Assembly: GCA_030037785.1 (NCBI GenBank)
Contig: JASHQA010000158.1
Span: forward strand, 1-41,998
DNA: 41,998 bases
Origin: Streptosporangiaceae bacterium
Lineage (GTDB): Bacteria; Actinomycetota; Actinomycetes; Streptosporangiales; Streptosporangiaceae
Reading direction: 5' to 3'
The notes beneath the pieces were generated by a model, which ran no database searches, was not told the origin of the DNA, and saw only the letters and a list, made by a program, of their open reading frames with translations. Shown here one piece after another: positions 27,621 to 37,386 of the stretch (the stretch's first letter is position 1; each line of letters starts with the position of its first letter). The translations under genes were made by a program, and so were the position numbers.

Positions 27621-29048
27621 GTGACCGCCACCGCTGAGGTACCGCGGGCACCCGCTCCGCATCGCGTCGCGATCTTCGCGGTCGTGGCGATGGCGCTGCT
27701 GATGAGCTCGCTAGACGGGACCATCGTGGCCACCGCGCTGCACGCAATCCAGCACGGCCTGCACGCGCCCATCAACTGGACCGGCTGGGTCATCACGGCG
27801 TACTCGATCGGCCTGGTGCTCGCGCTCTCGCTGGCCGGCAAGCTCAGCGGCCGGTTCGGCCGCAGGCGGTTCTTCCTCGCCTCGGTCGTGGTGTTCGCCA
27901 CCGCCTCGCTGTGCTGCGGGCTCGCAGGCAGCATCTACGTCCTGATTGCGCTGCGGGCCATCCAGGCTGCCGGCGGCGCGGGCTTCACGCCGTCGGCGAC
28001 GGCGATCATCACGGGCAACTTCGGAACGGCGCGAGACAAGGCGGTCGGGCTGTTCGGGAGCATCTTCCCGATCGGCTCGATGATCGGCCCGATCTTCGGC
28101 GGCTTGTTCGTCTCGTACTGGTCCTGGCGCGGGATCTTCTTCGTCAACGTGCCGATCGGCACGCTGTTGATCATCTGCTGCCTGCGTTACGTGCCCCCCG
28201 ACCCCAACCGCGACCCAGGCCCCGACCCCGACCCAGGCCCCGACCGCGACGGCCGGGCGCGCAGCCCCCTGGACCTGACCGGCATGGTGCTACTCGGCGT
28301 CGGAGTCCTCGCGCTGATGCTGGGCGTCAGCTACCTCGGCGAGGCCGGCGCGAGCGCCTCGTCGGCATCGTTCCTCGCTCCCCTGATCGCCGGACTGCTC
28401 GGCCTGGCCTTGTTCGGCCGTCACATCCGCCGTGTCGCGGACCCGTTCATCGCACCGCGTCTCATCGCGGGCCGCGGCTTCGGGGCCGTCAACGTGATCA
28501 ACATCCTCTACGGCGGCGCGGTGGCCGGAATGCTCGCGCTCGTCCCGCTGTATGCGGTCGACCGCTACCACATCAGCGTGCTGGGTTCGGGAACCCTGCT
28601 CACCGCCGAAGGCATCGCGGTCATCACGCTGTCGAGCCTGGCGGCGATGGGCCTGCGGCGCACGGGCTACCACTTGCCGCTGTACATCGGCTCGGCCATC
28701 ACCGCGATCGGTGTCGCCGGCCTCGCCATCGACCCCGGTGGAGTGTCGCACTACGCATGGCTCGCGATGACCACGTGCGTGATAGGAATCGGAACGGGCT
28801 TCGCGTCGCCAGCCAGCCGCAACGCCGGCCTGCAACTCGCGCCGGACCAATCGGCGGCCCTCGCGGCGCTGCGGTCGACGGGCCGGCAGGTCGGACAGAT
28901 CGCCGCGGTCTCGATCACCACCACGATCATCGCCCAGTCGGCCGCGCCCGGGCAGCTCCAGGCCAGGGTCTTCGTCGCCGTCGCCATCCTCCTCGTCGCC
29001 TGCCTGCCGGTCGTCGCGCGCGTCCCCGAACACCGAGGATCCTGGTAA
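27621..29048 (+). CDS. MFS transporter, DHA2-like 14-TM drug/proton antiporter
   Basis: MALLMSSLDGTIVATALHAIQHGL...WTGWVITAYSIGLVLALSLAGKLSGRFGRRRFFLASVVVF; GTG start inferred. Confidence 0.9.
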   Translation: MTATAEVPRAPAPHRVAIFAVVAMALLMSSLDGTIVATALHAIQHGLHAPINWTGWVITAYSIGLVLALSLAGKLSGRFGRRRFFLASVVVFATASLCCGLAGSIYVLIALRAIQAAGGAGFTPSATAIITGNFGTARDKAVGLFGSIFPIGSMIGPIFGGLFVSYWSWRGIFFVNVPIGTLLIICCLRYVPPDPNRDPGPDPDPGPDRDGRARSPLDLTGMVLLGVGVLALMLGVSYLGEAGASASSASFLAPLIAGLLGLALFGRHIRRVADPFIAPRLIAGRGFGAVNVINILYGGAVAGMLALVPLYAVDRYHISVLGSGTLLTAEGIAVITLSSLAAMGLRRTGYHLPLYIGSAITAIGVAGLAIDPGGVSHYAWLAMTTCVIGIGTGFASPASRNAGLQLAPDQSAALAALRSTGRQVGQIAAVSITTTIIAQSAAPGQLQARVFVAVAILLVACLPVVARVPEHRGSW

Positions 29049-29052
29049 GACA

Positions 29053-30132
29053 GTGAGCGTGATCGAGTCCGGCACCGTCGACTGCGACGTGCACGTCGAG
29101 CCGCCGTCGATGGATGCGCTGCTCGGATACATCGCGCCCTACTGGCACGAGTTCATCCGCGGTGGACGGCTCGGCATCGGCCACCGGCTCTACCCGGAGA
29201 GCGAGCCGATGTCGGCGCGACCCGAAGCCCGTGCGGCGGGGAGCTTCCCGCCCCACAGCTACGACGAACTGCGCGGTCAGCTCCTTGAGCCCTACCGGCC
29301 GATCGCCGCGATCCTGACCTGCGTGGCGACGTTCCGGGGCAGCCGGAACCCGTACTTCGAGGCGGCGCTGGCAACCGCCGTCAACGACTGGATGCGGGCC
29401 GAGTTCCTCGACCGCGACGAGCGCCTGCGCGGCAGCATCGTCGTACCCAGCTTTCATCCGGAAGCGGCCGCTGACGAGATCGACCGTCTCGGCAGCGACC
29501 GCCGCTTCGTGCAGGTGCTGCTCCCGGTTCGCAGCGAATCGCCGTGGGGGAACGTTCGCTACCGCGCGATCCACGACGCGGCCAGCCGGAACCGGCTGCC
29601 GATCACCCTGCACGCGTGGGGTGGCTGGGGCATGGCGCCGACGGCGACGGGGACCGCCTCGACCTACTACGAGGACTACCTCTACAACTCGCAGATTGTC
29701 GCGCCGAGTCAGGTGCTCAGCCTCGTCGCCGAGGGCGTCTTCGACCGCCATCCCGACCTGCGCGTGTGCCTCGCCGAGCTGGGGTTCGCCTGGCTCCCGT
29801 CACTGCTGTGGCGGTTCGACAAGGACTGGAAGGCACTGTGGCGCGAGACGCCCTGGGTGCGCGACAAGCCGTCTGTCTACGTGCGAAGGCACTTCCGCGC
29901 GACGACGAGCCCGACGCTGATCCCCGGCCGGACGCCTGCGAGGGAACTCGCCCAGCTGGCCGACATGCTCGACGCGGCGCGGCTGCTCGTCTACTCGAGC
30001 GACTACCCGCACGATCACGGCAACGACGCGCTCGGAACCCTCCTCGCCGTCCTCGGCGAGTCCGGCCGGGAGGCGGTCCTGCGAACGAACGCGGCGGCCT
30101 TCTTCGACATCGCCATCCCGGCGGCCTCCTGA
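29053..30132 (+). CDS. Amidohydrolase-2 family metal-dependent hydrolase
   Basis: DCDVHVEPPS; NDWMRAEFLDRDERLRGSIVVPSFHPEAA; LVYSSDYPHDHGND. Confidence 0.88.
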   Translation: MSVIESGTVDCDVHVEPPSMDALLGYIAPYWHEFIRGGRLGIGHRLYPESEPMSARPEARAAGSFPPHSYDELRGQLLEPYRPIAAILTCVATFRGSRNPYFEAALATAVNDWMRAEFLDRDERLRGSIVVPSFHPEAAADEIDRLGSDRRFVQVLLPVRSESPWGNVRYRAIHDAASRNRLPITLHAWGGWGMAPTATGTASTYYEDYLYNSQIVAPSQVLSLVAEGVFDRHPDLRVCLAELGFAWLPSLLWRFDKDWKALWRETPWVRDKPSVYVRRHFRATTSPTLIPGRTPARELAQLADMLDAARLLVYSSDYPHDHGNDALGTLLAVLGESGREAVLRTNAAAFFDIAIPAAS

Positions 30133-30215
30133 CCCAGGTCGGCGTAGGGCCGGGCCGGCAACCCATGCGAACCAACACCATAGGGGAACGAGCCGCAGCG
30201 GTGCCCGGTCGATCG

Positions 30216-31334
30216 TCAGCGGCGGCCGAGGCGCTTGGCGTACAGCGTGGCGGCGTTCGCGCCCATGATCTTCTCGCGCATTGGCCGGGGCATCGCGGCC
30301 GGGAGCGCCTTGACCGGCGAGTCGAAGTCCCAGTGCGGGTAGTCCGAGGAGAACATCACCCGGTCCGTCATCCGGCCGAACTCGATCGCCTGGACAAGGT
30401 GCTTAGGGTTGTCGGGCTCCTCGATCGGCTGGGTGCTCAGCCAGAAGTGCTCCCGGAAGTACTCCGACGGCAGCTTCTTGAGTAGCGGCGCGTCGTTGCC
30501 GGCGACCTCGTAGGCGGCGTCCATGGCCCACTGCAGCGGCCCCGACCACGACAGGCACGCCTCGACGAGCGCGACTTGCAGGCGCGGGAATTCGTCGAAG
30601 ACGCCCCCGCAGATCATGCTCATAGCCAGCCGCTCGACCGGCATGTGGAGCCAGACGTGCTGCTCCAGGTAGTACGAGGGCGCTCCGCTGCCCCGGTAGC
30701 CGTTCCCGGGGTCACCGCCGACGTGGCACATGGCGACGAAGTCCGCTGCTTCGCAGGCCTGGTAGATCGGCCAGTACTTGTGGTCCCCCCACTCGCTCTG
30801 GTTGTCACCGCGCACCATCACCTGGACGAAGCGCGGATCCCCGGCGAAGCGCTCGATCTCCGCGACCGCGAGGTGCGGCGAGTCGAAGGGGACGTTGAGG
30901 CTCGCGCGCAGCCGCGGGTCGCGGTCGAGCCACTCCTCCGCCACCCAGTCGTTGATCGCGCGGCACAGTGCTGCCTGGTATTCGCTGGGGCCCTCGAGCA
31001 CGAATGTCAGCGGGATGAGGACGGCGATGTCGGTGCCGTACTCGTCCAGCAACTGGGCCCGCATCACGTCAATGTCGCTGCCCGGTGCGCCGCCGGGTAC
31101 AGCCGCGTCCAGGCGAAAGCCGCCGTTCCGCCACCGCGGGTAGTCGCGGACAACGCGCGCGGCGCCGCCGGCGTGCTCGTTCGCAAACCGGGTCCGCCAC
31201 GGCTCGGGCAGGCGCGGCAGGATGTCGCGCGGCAGGAACAGCGGATGCACGTCGACGTCGACCAGGAGCGCGGTCGCGGCGGGCAGACCCGCGTCGCCCG
31301 GCCGGGAGGTCTCGGGGGCAGCGGTAGCCGTCAC
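30216..31334 (-). CDS. Amidohydrolase-2 family metal-dependent hydrolase (paralogue of the previous gene)
   Basis: VDVDVHPLF; NDWVAEEWLDRDPRLRASLNVPFDSPHLAVAEIERFAGDPRFVQVMV; VMFSSDYPHWDFD; GTG start inferred. Confidence 0.88.
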   Translation of the reverse strand: MTATAAPETSRPGDAGLPAATALLVDVDVHPLFLPRDILPRLPEPWRTRFANEHAGGAARVVRDYPRWRNGGFRLDAAVPGGAPGSDIDVMRAQLLDEYGTDIAVLIPLTFVLEGPSEYQAALCRAINDWVAEEWLDRDPRLRASLNVPFDSPHLAVAEIERFAGDPRFVQVMVRGDNQSEWGDHKYWPIYQACEAADFVAMCHVGGDPGNGYRGSGAPSYYLEQHVWLHMPVERLAMSMICGGVFDEFPRLQVALVEACLSWSGPLQWAMDAAYEVAGNDAPLLKKLPSEYFREHFWLSTQPIEEPDNPKHLVQAIEFGRMTDRVMFSSDYPHWDFDSPVKALPAAMPRPMREKIMGANAATLYAKRLGRR

Positions 31335-31429
31335 CAGAGCGCCTCGATTCTCACTCCGTGTCGCTGGCCTGGGACCAGCCCTCACCGAAATTGTAACGGC
31401 CGCAGCGGTTGCATCTTCGGCCCGACGAG

Positions 31430-31885
31430 CTACCCGTCGACGACCACGTAGTCCTGCTCGACCGACACGGGCACGGTCTCGGCGAGGTACGGGCCCGGCA
31501 CCCTGCCGTCGGATCGCGCCTGACCCTCGGCCGGCCCGACTAGCTCGCTGCCGGGCAGCACGCTGACGTCGTACCTGCGAGCCGAGCGGTTGCCGCGGCC
31601 TGGCCCCATGAACGACTGCCCAGTCGCGATGTCGTACTCCCAGCCGTGCCACGGGCACGCGAGCAGCGGCGGGCCAGGATCCATCAGCACGGTGCCGGGT
31701 CCGTCGGAAACCGCCCGCGGCGCGAGCGACCCGAGGCACAGCGGACCGAACTGGTGCGGGCACCGGTTGCGGATCGCGTAAAACTGGTCGTCGATCCGGA
31801 AGACGCCGACCGACTTGCCGTTCACGTCGACGATCTTCCGGTCGCCGTTCTCGAAGTCCGAAACCTTGCCGACGACGACCTTCAT
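31430..31885 (-). CDS. Rieske [2Fe-2S] ferredoxin-like protein
   Basis: CPH...CPWHGWEYD Rieske ligand motifs. Confidence 0.92.
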   Translation of the reverse strand: MKVVVGKVSDFENGDRKIVDVNGKSVGVFRIDDQFYAIRNRCPHQFGPLCLGSLAPRAVSDGPGTVLMDPGPPLLACPWHGWEYDIATGQSFMGPGRGNRSARRYDVSVLPGSELVGPAEGQARSDGRVPGPYLAETVPVSVEQDYVVVDG

Positions 31886-31913
31886 GCGCTCACCCAGTCA
31901 CCTGCCGCGAGCG

Positions 31914-33737
31914 CTACGGCACGACCGGCAGCAGGAGGTGCGAGGGGCGCTCGGCGTCGTGGTGGATCGTGACGTCGACGGGAACCGCGCGACCGCTGAC
32001 CCCGAGGGGGTCACCCGTGTTGGGGTTGCGGTCGAAGCGCGGGTAGTTGCTGCTGCTGATGTCGAGCCGGATGCGGTGTCCGCGTTCGAACAGGTTGCTG
32101 GTCGGCGCCAGCACGACGTCGACCCGGTACAGCTCGCCCGGAGTCATCAGTTCCGGGCGCGAGCGATCGTTGCGGTACCGCAGCCGGAGGATGCCGTCCT
32201 GGAGGTTCAGCGCGTACCCGTCCGGGTAGTCGACGCTGGGCGGGTAGACGTCGAGCAGCTTCGCCGTCAGGTCGGTGTCGGGCGCGCTCGTCGTCACCCA
32301 GATGCGGACGCTGAGCGGGCCGGTGACCTCGATGGCCTGCGTCAGCGGCTCGGTCTGGAACGACAGCACGTCGTGCCGCGCGTTGAGCGGCAGCGTGTCT
32401 GCACAGCCGAAGAGGCCGGGCCGCCCGCGCTGATCGAACCCGCCGGCCGGCATCACCGCGGTCGCTGCGGAGATGCTGCCGCCGATCGTCGGCACCGGGT
32501 GCGCCGGATCGTAGCGGTAGGTCTGCGAGCTCGGTCCCGTGGGCGGCTCAGCGGTGCGGAGCGAACCGTCCGGCCACAGGTGATACGGAGTGGAACGGGC
32601 CCGGCTTAGCGGCCACTCCGCCTCGTCGCGCCAGCGGCCGCCGTGGTCAAGCCGCCCGGTCGGCAGCTTGCGACCGCTGCCCCCGCCCATCACGAAGAGG
32701 CGGACGGGAGGTCGCTCGAAGAAGCCGGTGTCGAGCCCGCGCAACGCGGCGTCAAAGAAGCCCAGGCGGTAGCCGTCGTAGTCGTCGAGCGGCGCGTCGA
32801 TCCCGAAGTCGGCGTCGCCGGACCAGCTCTGGCGCAGCGTCTCGACGCCGTGCGTCCAGGGCCCGATGATCATGTGCACCGGTCCGCGGTTGCGACGTCG
32901 CAGTGCCACGAAGTTGTCGACGGTGGCGCGCGTGTAGGTGTCGTACCACCCGCTGAGGAGACAGACGGGGACGTCCGCGTACTCGTCGTAGTACTCCTCG
33001 ATGTTGTAGCCGCGCTGCTTCCAGTAGTCGTCGTAGTCGCCGTGCCGCACCACGTCGAGCACCCAGCGCTCGATGGCAGGGAAGTTGCGGAGGATGGAGA
33101 CGCCCGGCTTGAGCGGCGTGCGGCGCAGCCAGTCCTCCACCGCCGCGGACTCGGCCAGCGCGGCGGCTCGCAGCGCAGGGTCGCGCAGCGCCTCGGGCGA
33201 CTCCGCGGCCATCCACAGCGCGTAGACGAGGAAGCGTAGCTCGGCCGCGCCGCCCTGCCGCATGGAGCCGGTGTGGTAGTTCGACATCGCCTCCGAGGCG
33301 AACACGGCCGCCAGGTGGGGCGGGGCGAGGGAGGCGAGGGCGTGCTGGTCGCTGCCCGAGTAGGAGAGGCCGGCGGTTCCCACCTTGCCGTCGGACCACT
33401 GCTGGGACGCCAGCCACTCGACGGTGTCATAGCCGTCCTCGGCCTCCAGCGCGAACGGATACCACTCACCCTCGGAGTCGTAGCGCCCGCGGACGTCCTG
33501 GATCGCGGCCGCATACCCGTGGCGGCAGAAGAACTGGGCCGCCGCCACCGCGCCCAGGCCCTGGCGGCTGTACGGGGTGCGCTCCAGGATGGCGGGGAAG
33601 CGGCCGGCGGCAGGACGCCCGTCGCGGGCCGGCCGGTACAGGTCGGTGGCGAGGCGGACGCCGTCCCGCATCGTGACCAGCACGCCGCGCTCCGCCCAGA
33701 CGTCGTAGATCGCCGCCGACCCCTGCCGCTGCGTCAT
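31914..33737 (-). CDS. CocE/NonD family hydrolase
   Basis: VLVTMRDGVRLATDLYRPA...YAAAIQDVRGRYDSEGEWYPF...GKVGTAGLSYSGSDQHALA (GxSYxG)...C-terminal jelly-roll region. Confidence 0.92.
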   Translation of the reverse strand: MTQRQGSAAIYDVWAERGVLVTMRDGVRLATDLYRPARDGRPAAGRFPAILERTPYSRQGLGAVAAAQFFCRHGYAAAIQDVRGRYDSEGEWYPFALEAEDGYDTVEWLASQQWSDGKVGTAGLSYSGSDQHALASLAPPHLAAVFASEAMSNYHTGSMRQGGAAELRFLVYALWMAAESPEALRDPALRAAALAESAAVEDWLRRTPLKPGVSILRNFPAIERWVLDVVRHGDYDDYWKQRGYNIEEYYDEYADVPVCLLSGWYDTYTRATVDNFVALRRRNRGPVHMIIGPWTHGVETLRQSWSGDADFGIDAPLDDYDGYRLGFFDAALRGLDTGFFERPPVRLFVMGGGSGRKLPTGRLDHGGRWRDEAEWPLSRARSTPYHLWPDGSLRTAEPPTGPSSQTYRYDPAHPVPTIGGSISAATAVMPAGGFDQRGRPGLFGCADTLPLNARHDVLSFQTEPLTQAIEVTGPLSVRIWVTTSAPDTDLTAKLLDVYPPSVDYPDGYALNLQDGILRLRYRNDRSRPELMTPGELYRVDVVLAPTSNLFERGHRIRLDISSSNYPRFDRNPNTGDPLGVSGRAVPVDVTIHHDAERPSHLLLPVVP

Positions 33738-34012
33738 CGCCCCTCTTTACTCCCCGCGCGTCGTTGAGAACGCGCGCGCTGATCGGCCAGCCGACTCGGG
33801 CCGCAGCGCGCCGAAGCCTCGCGGACTTGGCCGGCACCACGGTGCGCTTCGAATGAACGGGCGCCGCCCCCATCGTCAGCGTCGCTCAGCCCGGTCGTCA
33901 AGGCGCGTTGCCGGCCCGCACCCGGCCAGGACCGGGGCCGGGCGGATCTGGGCCGGGCGGATCTGGCCCGGCCGGGCCGAGCAGGTGGACGCCACCACGC
34001 CGTGCTGACCGC

Positions 34013-34041
34013 TTGACAAACCCGATCTATTGCAATAATTT
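34013..34041 (+). promoter_or_regulatory. Predicted sigma70-type promoter TTGACA-17-TAATTT
   Basis: TTGACA AACCCGATCTATTGCAA TAATTT in a locally AT-rich stretch upstream of DUF1707/HTH genes. Confidence 0.6.
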
Positions 34042-34138
34042 CCAATGAACGAAGGATGCTTCATCAACGAGTCGTTCGCAGGGCAAGAGGCCACCGCCCT
34101 GACTACCCACAACCCGACATCCCGCGACGGAGTCTTTG

Positions 34139-34549
34139 GTGAGCGACGCCAGCAACCATCAAGCAGGCCAGGCCATCCGCGCCTCTGACGGCGAACGCGA
34201 CCAGGTGGTGGCGCAGCTACAGCGTGACTTCGCCGACGGCCGGCTAACTCAGGCCGAATTCGAGGACCGGGTTGGCGCCGCGCTCGCGGCACGGACCAGG
34301 GACCAGCTGCACGCCCTGACTGCAGACCTGCCCGGCGCGGGCATCCGGCCCGCGCGGCCGGCCATCGCGCTGGAGGTGTGGCTGCTGTGCCTGCTCGTGT
34401 TGTGCCCGCCCGCCGGAGTCGCCTGCTGGCTGCTGTCCCGCCGCGGCAGCGGCGGCGGGTGGCTGTCGCGGCGGCAACTGGCGGGGATCCCGAACTGGGC
34501 GTGGATCCTGATCATCGCCGCGGTCGCCACCGCCGCCGCCCACAGATGA
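34139..34549 (+). CDS. DUF1707 domain membrane protein
   Basis: IRASDGERDQVVAQLQRDFADGRLTQAEFEDRVGAALAARTRDQLHALTADLP plus TM segments. Confidence 0.9.
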   Translation: MSDASNHQAGQAIRASDGERDQVVAQLQRDFADGRLTQAEFEDRVGAALAARTRDQLHALTADLPGAGIRPARPAIALEVWLLCLLVLCPPAGVACWLLSRRGSGGGWLSRRQLAGIPNWAWILIIAAVATAAAHR

Positions 34550-34579
34550 GACACCGCGAGCGTTCCCTGGGGGATCCCG

Positions 34580-35191
34580 ATGGCGAAGGAAGGTAGTGCC
34601 ATCAGCGCCGGCGGCGCGCCAGGCCCGCCCCGGCCGCCCGCGACGAAGACCTGGCACAACCTGCACAAGGCGCTTGCTGACCCGCTGCGGCTGCTCTTGG
34701 TGGACCTGCTGATGGAGCAGCCCCGGTCGGCGCGGGAGCTGGCCGATCGGGCCGGCCTGCCCGCCGACCGCCTCTACTACCACCTCGGCCAGCTCGAGCA
34801 GGCCGGGCTGGTCGAGGTCACCGAGTACCGGCGGCTGGCCCGGGGCAAGGTCGAGCGAGTGTACGCCGCGGCAGAGGCCGAGCCCCCCGGCGACGACACC
34901 AGCCCGCAGGAGACTGCCGCACTCCTCGGATCGATGCTGGCAGCAACCGCGCTGGACATCACCGCGGCATTCCGGGCCAAGGAGGCGGGCCGCCGCCGCG
35001 AGGTCGACCTGACCAGGGCCGCGCTGCGGCTCACCGACGAGGGGCTGGCCGAACTTCGCGGCCACCTCACCCAGATCGCCGCCCGGTTCGCCGAACCCGA
35101 CCCGGAGGGGACCTGGACGCGGCTGGTCCTGGTCGTGGCCGACCTGCAAGACCGCCCGGCCCCGGGGTCCCCGCTAGGCAGCCCGGCGTGA
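34580..35191 (+). CDS. ArsR-like winged-helix transcriptional regulator
   Basis: LHKALADPLRLLLVDLLMEQPRSARELADRAGLPADRLYYHLGQLEQAGLVEVTEYR. Confidence 0.9.
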   Translation: MAKEGSAISAGGAPGPPRPPATKTWHNLHKALADPLRLLLVDLLMEQPRSARELADRAGLPADRLYYHLGQLEQAGLVEVTEYRRLARGKVERVYAAAEAEPPGDDTSPQETAALLGSMLAATALDITAAFRAKEAGRRREVDLTRAALRLTDEGLAELRGHLTQIAARFAEPDPEGTWTRLVLVVADLQDRPAPGSPLGSPA

Positions 35192-35267
35192 CCAACGCAG
35201 CGGCGGCTCCGCGGCCAGCAGGCGGCTCTGCGAGCGACGGCTCGAACAACCGCCGGGCGGAGGCCCG

Positions 35268-35777
35268 TCAGCGTTGGCGGGTGATCACCTCGACGCTCCC
35301 GCCGAAGTCGGTGAGCCGGCAGCACTCGTTGTCCTCGGCGTACCTCAGCCCCTGCACGTTCAGCATGTCCACCCTGGGCGCACCGACCGGGAACGGCCCC
35401 CAGTGCCAGGTTCCCCGATGCAGGACAAAGACGTCGTGCGGGCGCAGCAGGAAGGCCCGCAGCTGGCCAGCGTCCTGCGGCGAGCTGAACACGGTGCCTG
35501 GCGGGGCCACCGCGACGACCGCCGGACAGTTCAGCACCAGCAGCGCCTGCGTGTGAGTGTGATGCCGGAACAGCATCTCGCAGACCAGGCCCCGCTCGGT
35601 CCGCGGCACCTCGACGGCGTCGTGGCCGATGAGGTTGAGGTGCACATCGGCCCATTCGAAGTCAAGCCGCGAGCTGCCATCTCGGGGGTCGCTGTCGGGC
35701 ACAGGCACCCAGCCGTACGGGCCCCAGTCCGCCGCGTCAAACGGCTGCGCGCTGATAGCCAGCGCCGTTCCCGGCAT
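35268..35777 (-). CDS. Ureidoglycolate lyase-like cupin-fold protein
   Basis: LFRHHTHTQALLVLNCPAVVAVAPP...RAFLLRPHDVFVLHRGTWHWGPFPVG pattern. Confidence 0.7.
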   Translation of the reverse strand: MPGTALAISAQPFDAADWGPYGWVPVPDSDPRDGSSRLDFEWADVHLNLIGHDAVEVPRTERGLVCEMLFRHHTHTQALLVLNCPAVVAVAPPGTVFSSPQDAGQLRAFLLRPHDVFVLHRGTWHWGPFPVGAPRVDMLNVQGLRYAEDNECCRLTDFGGSVEVITRQR

Positions 35778-35838
35778 TGGACGTCCCCTTTCAGTAATCA
35801 GTACTATCCAGCACTCGGGCTCTCAAGGAAGGCATGAG

Positions 35839-36222
35839 ATGGACGTCCGCAACATCGCGACAGTGCCGCCTACCGTCGAACACAACGGAACGACGCCGGT
35901 CTGGTACCTGATGCCGCCCGGCACGATGCACGAAGCGACCGGAGGCGGCTCGCTGGAGCTGGTCAACGAGTTCGAGGTCGCCGGTGGCGGCGCCGTCGAC
36001 CCGCACACGCATCCCACGCATGAGTTCTACTACGTGCTCTACGGGCGCGGCACGATGGTCATCGGTCAGGAGAGCCAGGAAATCTGCCAGGGCGACCTGG
36101 TGTACATTCCGCCCAACGCGGTGCACAGCCTCGTGGCCGCGAGCGACCACGCGCCCATCCGGTGCTTTTGCTTCGCGATCGCCTGCCCCGATGCGGGTGA
36201 GATCAACTACACAGCACACTAG
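35839..36222 (+). CDS. Cupin domain protein
   Basis: VDPHTHPTHEFYYVLYGRGTMVIGQESQEICQGDLVYIPPNAVHSLVA. Confidence 0.9.
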   Translation: MDVRNIATVPPTVEHNGTTPVWYLMPPGTMHEATGGGSLELVNEFEVAGGGAVDPHTHPTHEFYYVLYGRGTMVIGQESQEICQGDLVYIPPNAVHSLVAASDHAPIRCFCFAIACPDAGEINYTAH

Positions 36223-36943
36223 GGAAAACGCCAGGAAGTCCGGCCGGAGGGGTCGATCCACACTGACATGTGCGTCGGTACCCGGCGCCGGACGGGGCTG
36301 AACAGGGCTGCCGCAGCAAGAGTGGAGGCGGCCACTGCCACCGGGGTATGGAACGACAGCACGTGGGTGGCCAGCAACACCAGCCCCGCGTACACGCCGA
36401 CCAGCAGCCCGGTCACGATCGCATAGGCCAGGGTGCGGGAGATGATCCGGTCGAATTGCTGAACAGTTCGTTGAGTATCAGGCCAAGCGGCCCGGCGAAC
36501 CACACGTCGTGGTGGCCGCGGACGTACACCAGCGTCGCCAGGCTGCCGCCAGCGATCGACACCAGCATGAACACCGACTCGCCAGCCAGCAGCCAGCCGA
36601 TCGGGTTGCGCGGTTGATGACCGGCCACGACCAAGCCGACCGCCGCGGGTCACCACGATGATCGTCAGCAGGCCGGCCGCCGCCCACAGTCTGCTGAGCG
36701 TCACCGTGCCGGTCACGGCGCCCGACACCACCATGAAGGCCAGGAGCGCTACGGTCAGCCCGGCCAGCATCACCACGGTCAGCTTCGGGGTGACGCGGAA
36801 CCGGTGCCGACCCGTGGTGCGCGAGGCAGCACTCGGCACGCCTGGACCCGCCGCGGCCGCCGCCTGCCCGCCCACAGGCTGCTCTGCACCCATGGCCGTA
36901 ACGCTACGCACCGAACGTTCCGTAAACGTTACCGCTCGGCCCC
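36219..36943 (-). pseudogene. Frameshifted/deleted paralogue of the membrane sensor-like gene at 1.0-1.7 kb
   Basis: N-terminal TM region, NPIGWLLAGE in a second frame, PVAVAASTLAAAALFSPVRRRV joined directly to THMSVWI; conserved upstream element shared with the copy at 1036. Confidence 0.65.
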
Positions 36944-37002
36944 GAACCTTCAGCCGGGCCCGAATCACCAACCACTCCCCCCGCATCCGGCCAGGATGGA
37001 CC

Positions 37003-37386
37003 TCACAGGTCAAACGGCTTCTGCAGGTCCGGGAACATGGGAAAGTGGCGCATGTTGAGGGTGGCTAGCTCCAGGCCCTCGACGTCGGCGGTGCCAGCTA
37101 TCAGGTAGTCACCCAGGCCGATTCCCTGGTGAGAGCGCCGGTACGTACGCATGAAGTTGGCGGCGCGCCAGGCGACCTGCTCGGTGACCGGGAATCGCCG
37201 CATGCTGGCCAGCAGGCGGTTAACCTCGCGCCTTTCACCCGATCGCACGCCGCCGGCGACTTCGGTCACGGTGATCGTACTGATGGCCAGCGGGCCGGTT
37301 TCGCGCCGCGCCTCCGCTAGCCAGTCCCGCGCCGCCGTCACGCCGCGCAGGTGGGCGATCACAATGTCACTGTCGACGAGCTTCAC
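37003..37386 (-). CDS. vapC: VapC-like PIN-domain toxin
   Basis: MKLVDSDIVIAHLRG...ISTITVTEVAGGVR...GLGDYLIAGTADVEGLELATLNMRHF. Confidence 0.88.
   Translation of the reverse strand: MKLVDSDIVIAHLRGVTAARDWLAEARRETGPLAISTITVTEVAGGVRSGERREVNRLLASMRRFPVTEQVAWRAANFMRTYRRSHQGIGLGDYLIAGTADVEGLELATLNMRHFPMFPDLQKPFDL

Noticed and set aside
31430-31885. Unusually long spacing between the two Rieske ligand motifs
   Set aside because: About 32 residues between CPH and CPWHG is longer than the minimal form, but I believe similar spacing occurs in actinobacterial Rieske proteins; not claimed as novel.
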